A stretch of DNA of 42,314 nucleotides, from contig ONAN01000016.1 in the NCBI GenBank assembly GCA_900315805.1, positions 1 through 42,314 on the forward strand, read 5' to 3'. The position numbers were made by a program, and so were the translations under genes. Shown here one piece after another: positions 40,927 through 42,314 of the stretch; position 1 is the stretch's first letter, and every line of letters begins with the position of its first letter. This DNA is from an uncultured Selenomonadales bacterium (GTDB taxonomy: Bacteria; Bacillota; Negativicutes; Acidaminococcales; Acidaminococcaceae). The notes under the pieces are model-generated. The model was given only the letters and a program-made list of their open reading frames with translations, was not told where the DNA came from and searched no databases.

Positions 40927-42291
40927 TCAAAACGCACTGGGGAATAAATCTATCCGACCAATGTTCTTGGGGTCTGCAGACCCATAATATCCACCCTTTA
41001 TGCTCCCCTTATCTAATTGTATCTTATATGAAATTCCGTGAGTTTTCAAGTTGTATTTCTTACAAATTGCTTTCACGGATTTCATCTTTATCAAGACCTT
41101 AAAGTCAGAAAGGTCATCAATATTTTTCTTACGTCTTTCTAACATACGATAAAGCCTGCTTTCCGCCTTTCCAAACATATCAGACAGATTCTGCGCCTTA
41201 TCCATCCACCCCACCCGGCCGGCTTTCCATTCCTGTTCGCCTTTCACGCCAAGGATGGCCTGCCGGATGTGCAGAGACTGCTTCTTCAGCCAGGCATTAC
41301 CGTTTGTCTCCACATCGTCGGACCGTTTCTTCCCTTCCAGCTCACTCCGGTACACCGGAGCATAGTGGCAAAGACAATGAGGATGGGCCGGATTCACCGG
41401 AGCCGCATCCTTGGGGAAAACGCCCTTCCCCAGGCCGTACAGGTCCGCATTGGCGTACATGTCGCAGATGTCTTCTGCCGGGTGTCGGCTGCCCAGTTTC
41501 CACTGGTAGGCCGCCACGCTCTCATCTTCCCCGTGCCGGGCAATGAAGGCATCATATCTTGCCCTGGCAGCTTCCGTTCTGGCAAGTCGCTCCGCAACAT
41601 ACCGGCTCTTTTCTTCAACAGCTGTCTTCAACGCCTTCTGGGCGGCTTTTTCAGTACCGTACTCCACCTTATCCATCAGCTCGTTGAGCGCCGTTTTGAA
41701 GTGGTTGTACGTAACCCTGTCGTCTACAAGGCCGTCCGCCTGGGCTTTCACCTTTCGAATGGTCTTCTGTATGACTTTCAGTTCTTCCGGCGTGAGGTTC
41801 TCCTGGCTCCGCCGTGTCCACCGGGTCAGCTCATCCAAGTATCTGGGGAGCTCCTGCGTGCCCGTCACATGCCCATAACCGTAACCGTCGTACAATGCCT
41901 GGGCGGTCTTCTGGACGGTGTTGTTCCGCCGGATTTGTCTTTTAACGGTTTCCACAATGGCCTGCCGCATATCCGACTCAGCACCATGCAGCTTTTGCGA
42001 AAGCGTCATGCCGGATCCGTCCCAGGGAGTAGACAAGGCCTTCAGCAGTTCCGCCGAAGAAAGTGCGCCGGCCAGTTCGGCTCCCAAGGCATCCTGGGCC
42101 GTAGAAACGATGGCCTGCGAAACATTCGCGTCCAACCAGTCCGCGACATCGTACTCCTGAAACACCTGCTGCACGGCCTTGGTGACGGTCATCCCTGCGT
42201 CCATCAGTTGCTGGATCCGTTCCGTGATGGCCTTGCCCTTTTCTCCGTATGCCTTAGAAAACGCGGCCAATTGCCGTTGAAGCTCGTCCAT
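40927..42291 (-). CDS. Phage MuF/SPP1 gp7-like minor head protein with C-terminal toxin domain
   Basis: 454 codons to the TGA; 510 codons if read through to 40759. ATG 42291 with AAGGAG upstream. Residues 1-380 are a mostly helical minor head (MuF) protein, with LARTEAARARYDAF and the conserved end WKLGSRHPAEDIC followed by NPAHPHCLCHYAPVY (a His/Cys cluster typical of these proteins). After GWMDKAQNL the base composition drops and a different domain begins (RRKKNIDDLSDFKVL; GGYYGSADPKNIGRIDLFPS), which leads to the HExxH motif beyond the stop. MuF proteins of temperate phages with variable C-terminal toxins are a known polymorphic toxin family. The protein is probably packaged or attached at the portal. 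Confidence 0.88.
   Translation of the reverse strand: MDELQRQLAAFSKAYGEKGKAITERIQQLMDAGMTVTKAVQQVFQEYDVADWLDANVSQAIVSTAQDALGAELAGALSSAELLKALSTPWDGSGMTLSQKLHGAESDMRQAIVETVKRQIRRNNTVQKTAQALYDGYGYGHVTGTQELPRYLDELTRWTRRSQENLTPEELKVIQKTIRKVKAQADGLVDDRVTYNHFKTALNELMDKVEYGTEKAAQKALKTAVEEKSRYVAERLARTEAARARYDAFIARHGEDESVAAYQWKLGSRHPAEDICDMYANADLYGLGKGVFPKDAAPVNPAHPHCLCHYAPVYRSELEGKKRSDDVETNGNAWLKKQSLHIRQAILGVKGEQEWKAGRVGWMDKAQNLSDMFGKAESRLYRMLERRKKNIDDLSDFKVLIKMKSVKAICKKYNLKTHGISYKIQLDKGSIKGGYYGSADPKNIGRIDLFPSAF
41201..41503 (-). repeat. MuF C-terminal constant region, copy 1 (303 bp)
   Basis: The counterpart of 38448-38750. It is the constant region just before the variable toxin domain in the intact MuF protein, the place where toxin exchange by homologous recombination would occur. 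Confidence 0.9.
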
Positions 42292-42294
42292 AGG

Positions 42295-42314
42295 TTACTC
42301 CTTGTCAGGCTCCG
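42295..42314 (-). CDS. Last codons of an upstream phage gene, probably portal
   Basis: In the minus direction the window edge reads GAG CCT GAC AAG GAG TAA, i.e. ...EPDKE and a stop three bases before the MuF ATG. In SPP1-like phages the portal gene directly precedes the MuF gene, and such acidic ends are common in portal proteins. Only the context supports the name. Confidence 0.35.

Noticed and set aside
40927..40929. TGA as selenocysteine or programmed read-through in the MuF toxin
   Set aside because: No SECIS-like hairpin is evident right after the TGA, the position is not a catalytic cysteine site, and the second module shows two further stops and a frameshift, so decay is the simpler explanation.

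Overview
The window looks like a chromosome segment of a GC-rich, low-branching Firmicute, most likely a member of the Negativicutes (Acidaminococcus/Megasphaera-like). The reasons are: strong AGGAGG ribosome sites with textbook sigma-A promoters, a T-box riboswitch, a TRAP transporter, and the Firmicutes-type gene order ylxM-ffh-rpsP-khpA-ylqD-rimM-trmD-rplS-lepB-rbgA-rnhB, all in unusually GC-rich DNA. The genus is an inference. Almost everything is on the minus strand; in the core only the pyridoxal-kinase-like gene is on the plus strand. Layout, left to right: a TRAP uptake operon (dctP-dctQ-dctM) behind a T-box leader (1-3400); a lone glutamate synthase large subunit (3535-8100); a beta-CASP metallo-beta-lactamase RNase; an orphan DinJ/RelB-type antitoxin; a short RecQ helicase; endonuclease III; a DUF711 plus ACT pair; comM and yraN; pdxK/pdxY-like kinase; then the translation/secretion block from rnhB back to ylxM. 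Between ylxM-ffh and ftsY-smc, normally neighbours, sits a five-gene nickel/peptide-type ABC transporter operon plus a DUF3842 gene. After smc come a DEAD-box-family RNA helicase with a DEVD motif II and an AlkA-like DNA glycosylase (to 37057). From about 37.17 kb to the right edge the window is a decayed prophage with lower-GC inserts. Read on its coding (minus) strand it holds the last codons of a probable portal gene, a MuF/SPP1-gp7-type minor head protein whose C-terminus is a HExxH metallopeptidase-like toxin domain, a zinc-ribbon candidate immunity gene overlapping it by ATGA, small accessory genes (including a plus-strand DUF2188 gene with its own promoter), a small membrane protein and a scaffold-like protein. 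Next comes a chimeric ORF that joins a tail-fibre fragment to a second copy (303 bp, about 91% identical) of the MuF C-terminal constant region. That second copy leads into a different, JAMM/RadC-like toxin domain, itself followed by an intact, ATGA-overlapping 47-codon candidate immunity gene. The region ends with debris of a lysis cassette and a strong terminator. The most exciting content is this pair of MuF polymorphic toxin-immunity modules. Both toxin reading frames are broken (one in-frame TGA in the first; a frameshift, a TAA and a TGA in the second), while both candidate immunity ORFs are intact, and both modules are bordered by the same two families of terminator hairpins. This resembles the full-length plus orphan-cassette layout of other polymorphic toxin systems, here inside a phage morphogenesis gene. 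Other points of interest: the T-box on a TRAP operon, a terminator hairpin that contains the -35 box of the ylxM-ffh promoter, and a terminator placed 19 nt before the ABC operon's first start codon.
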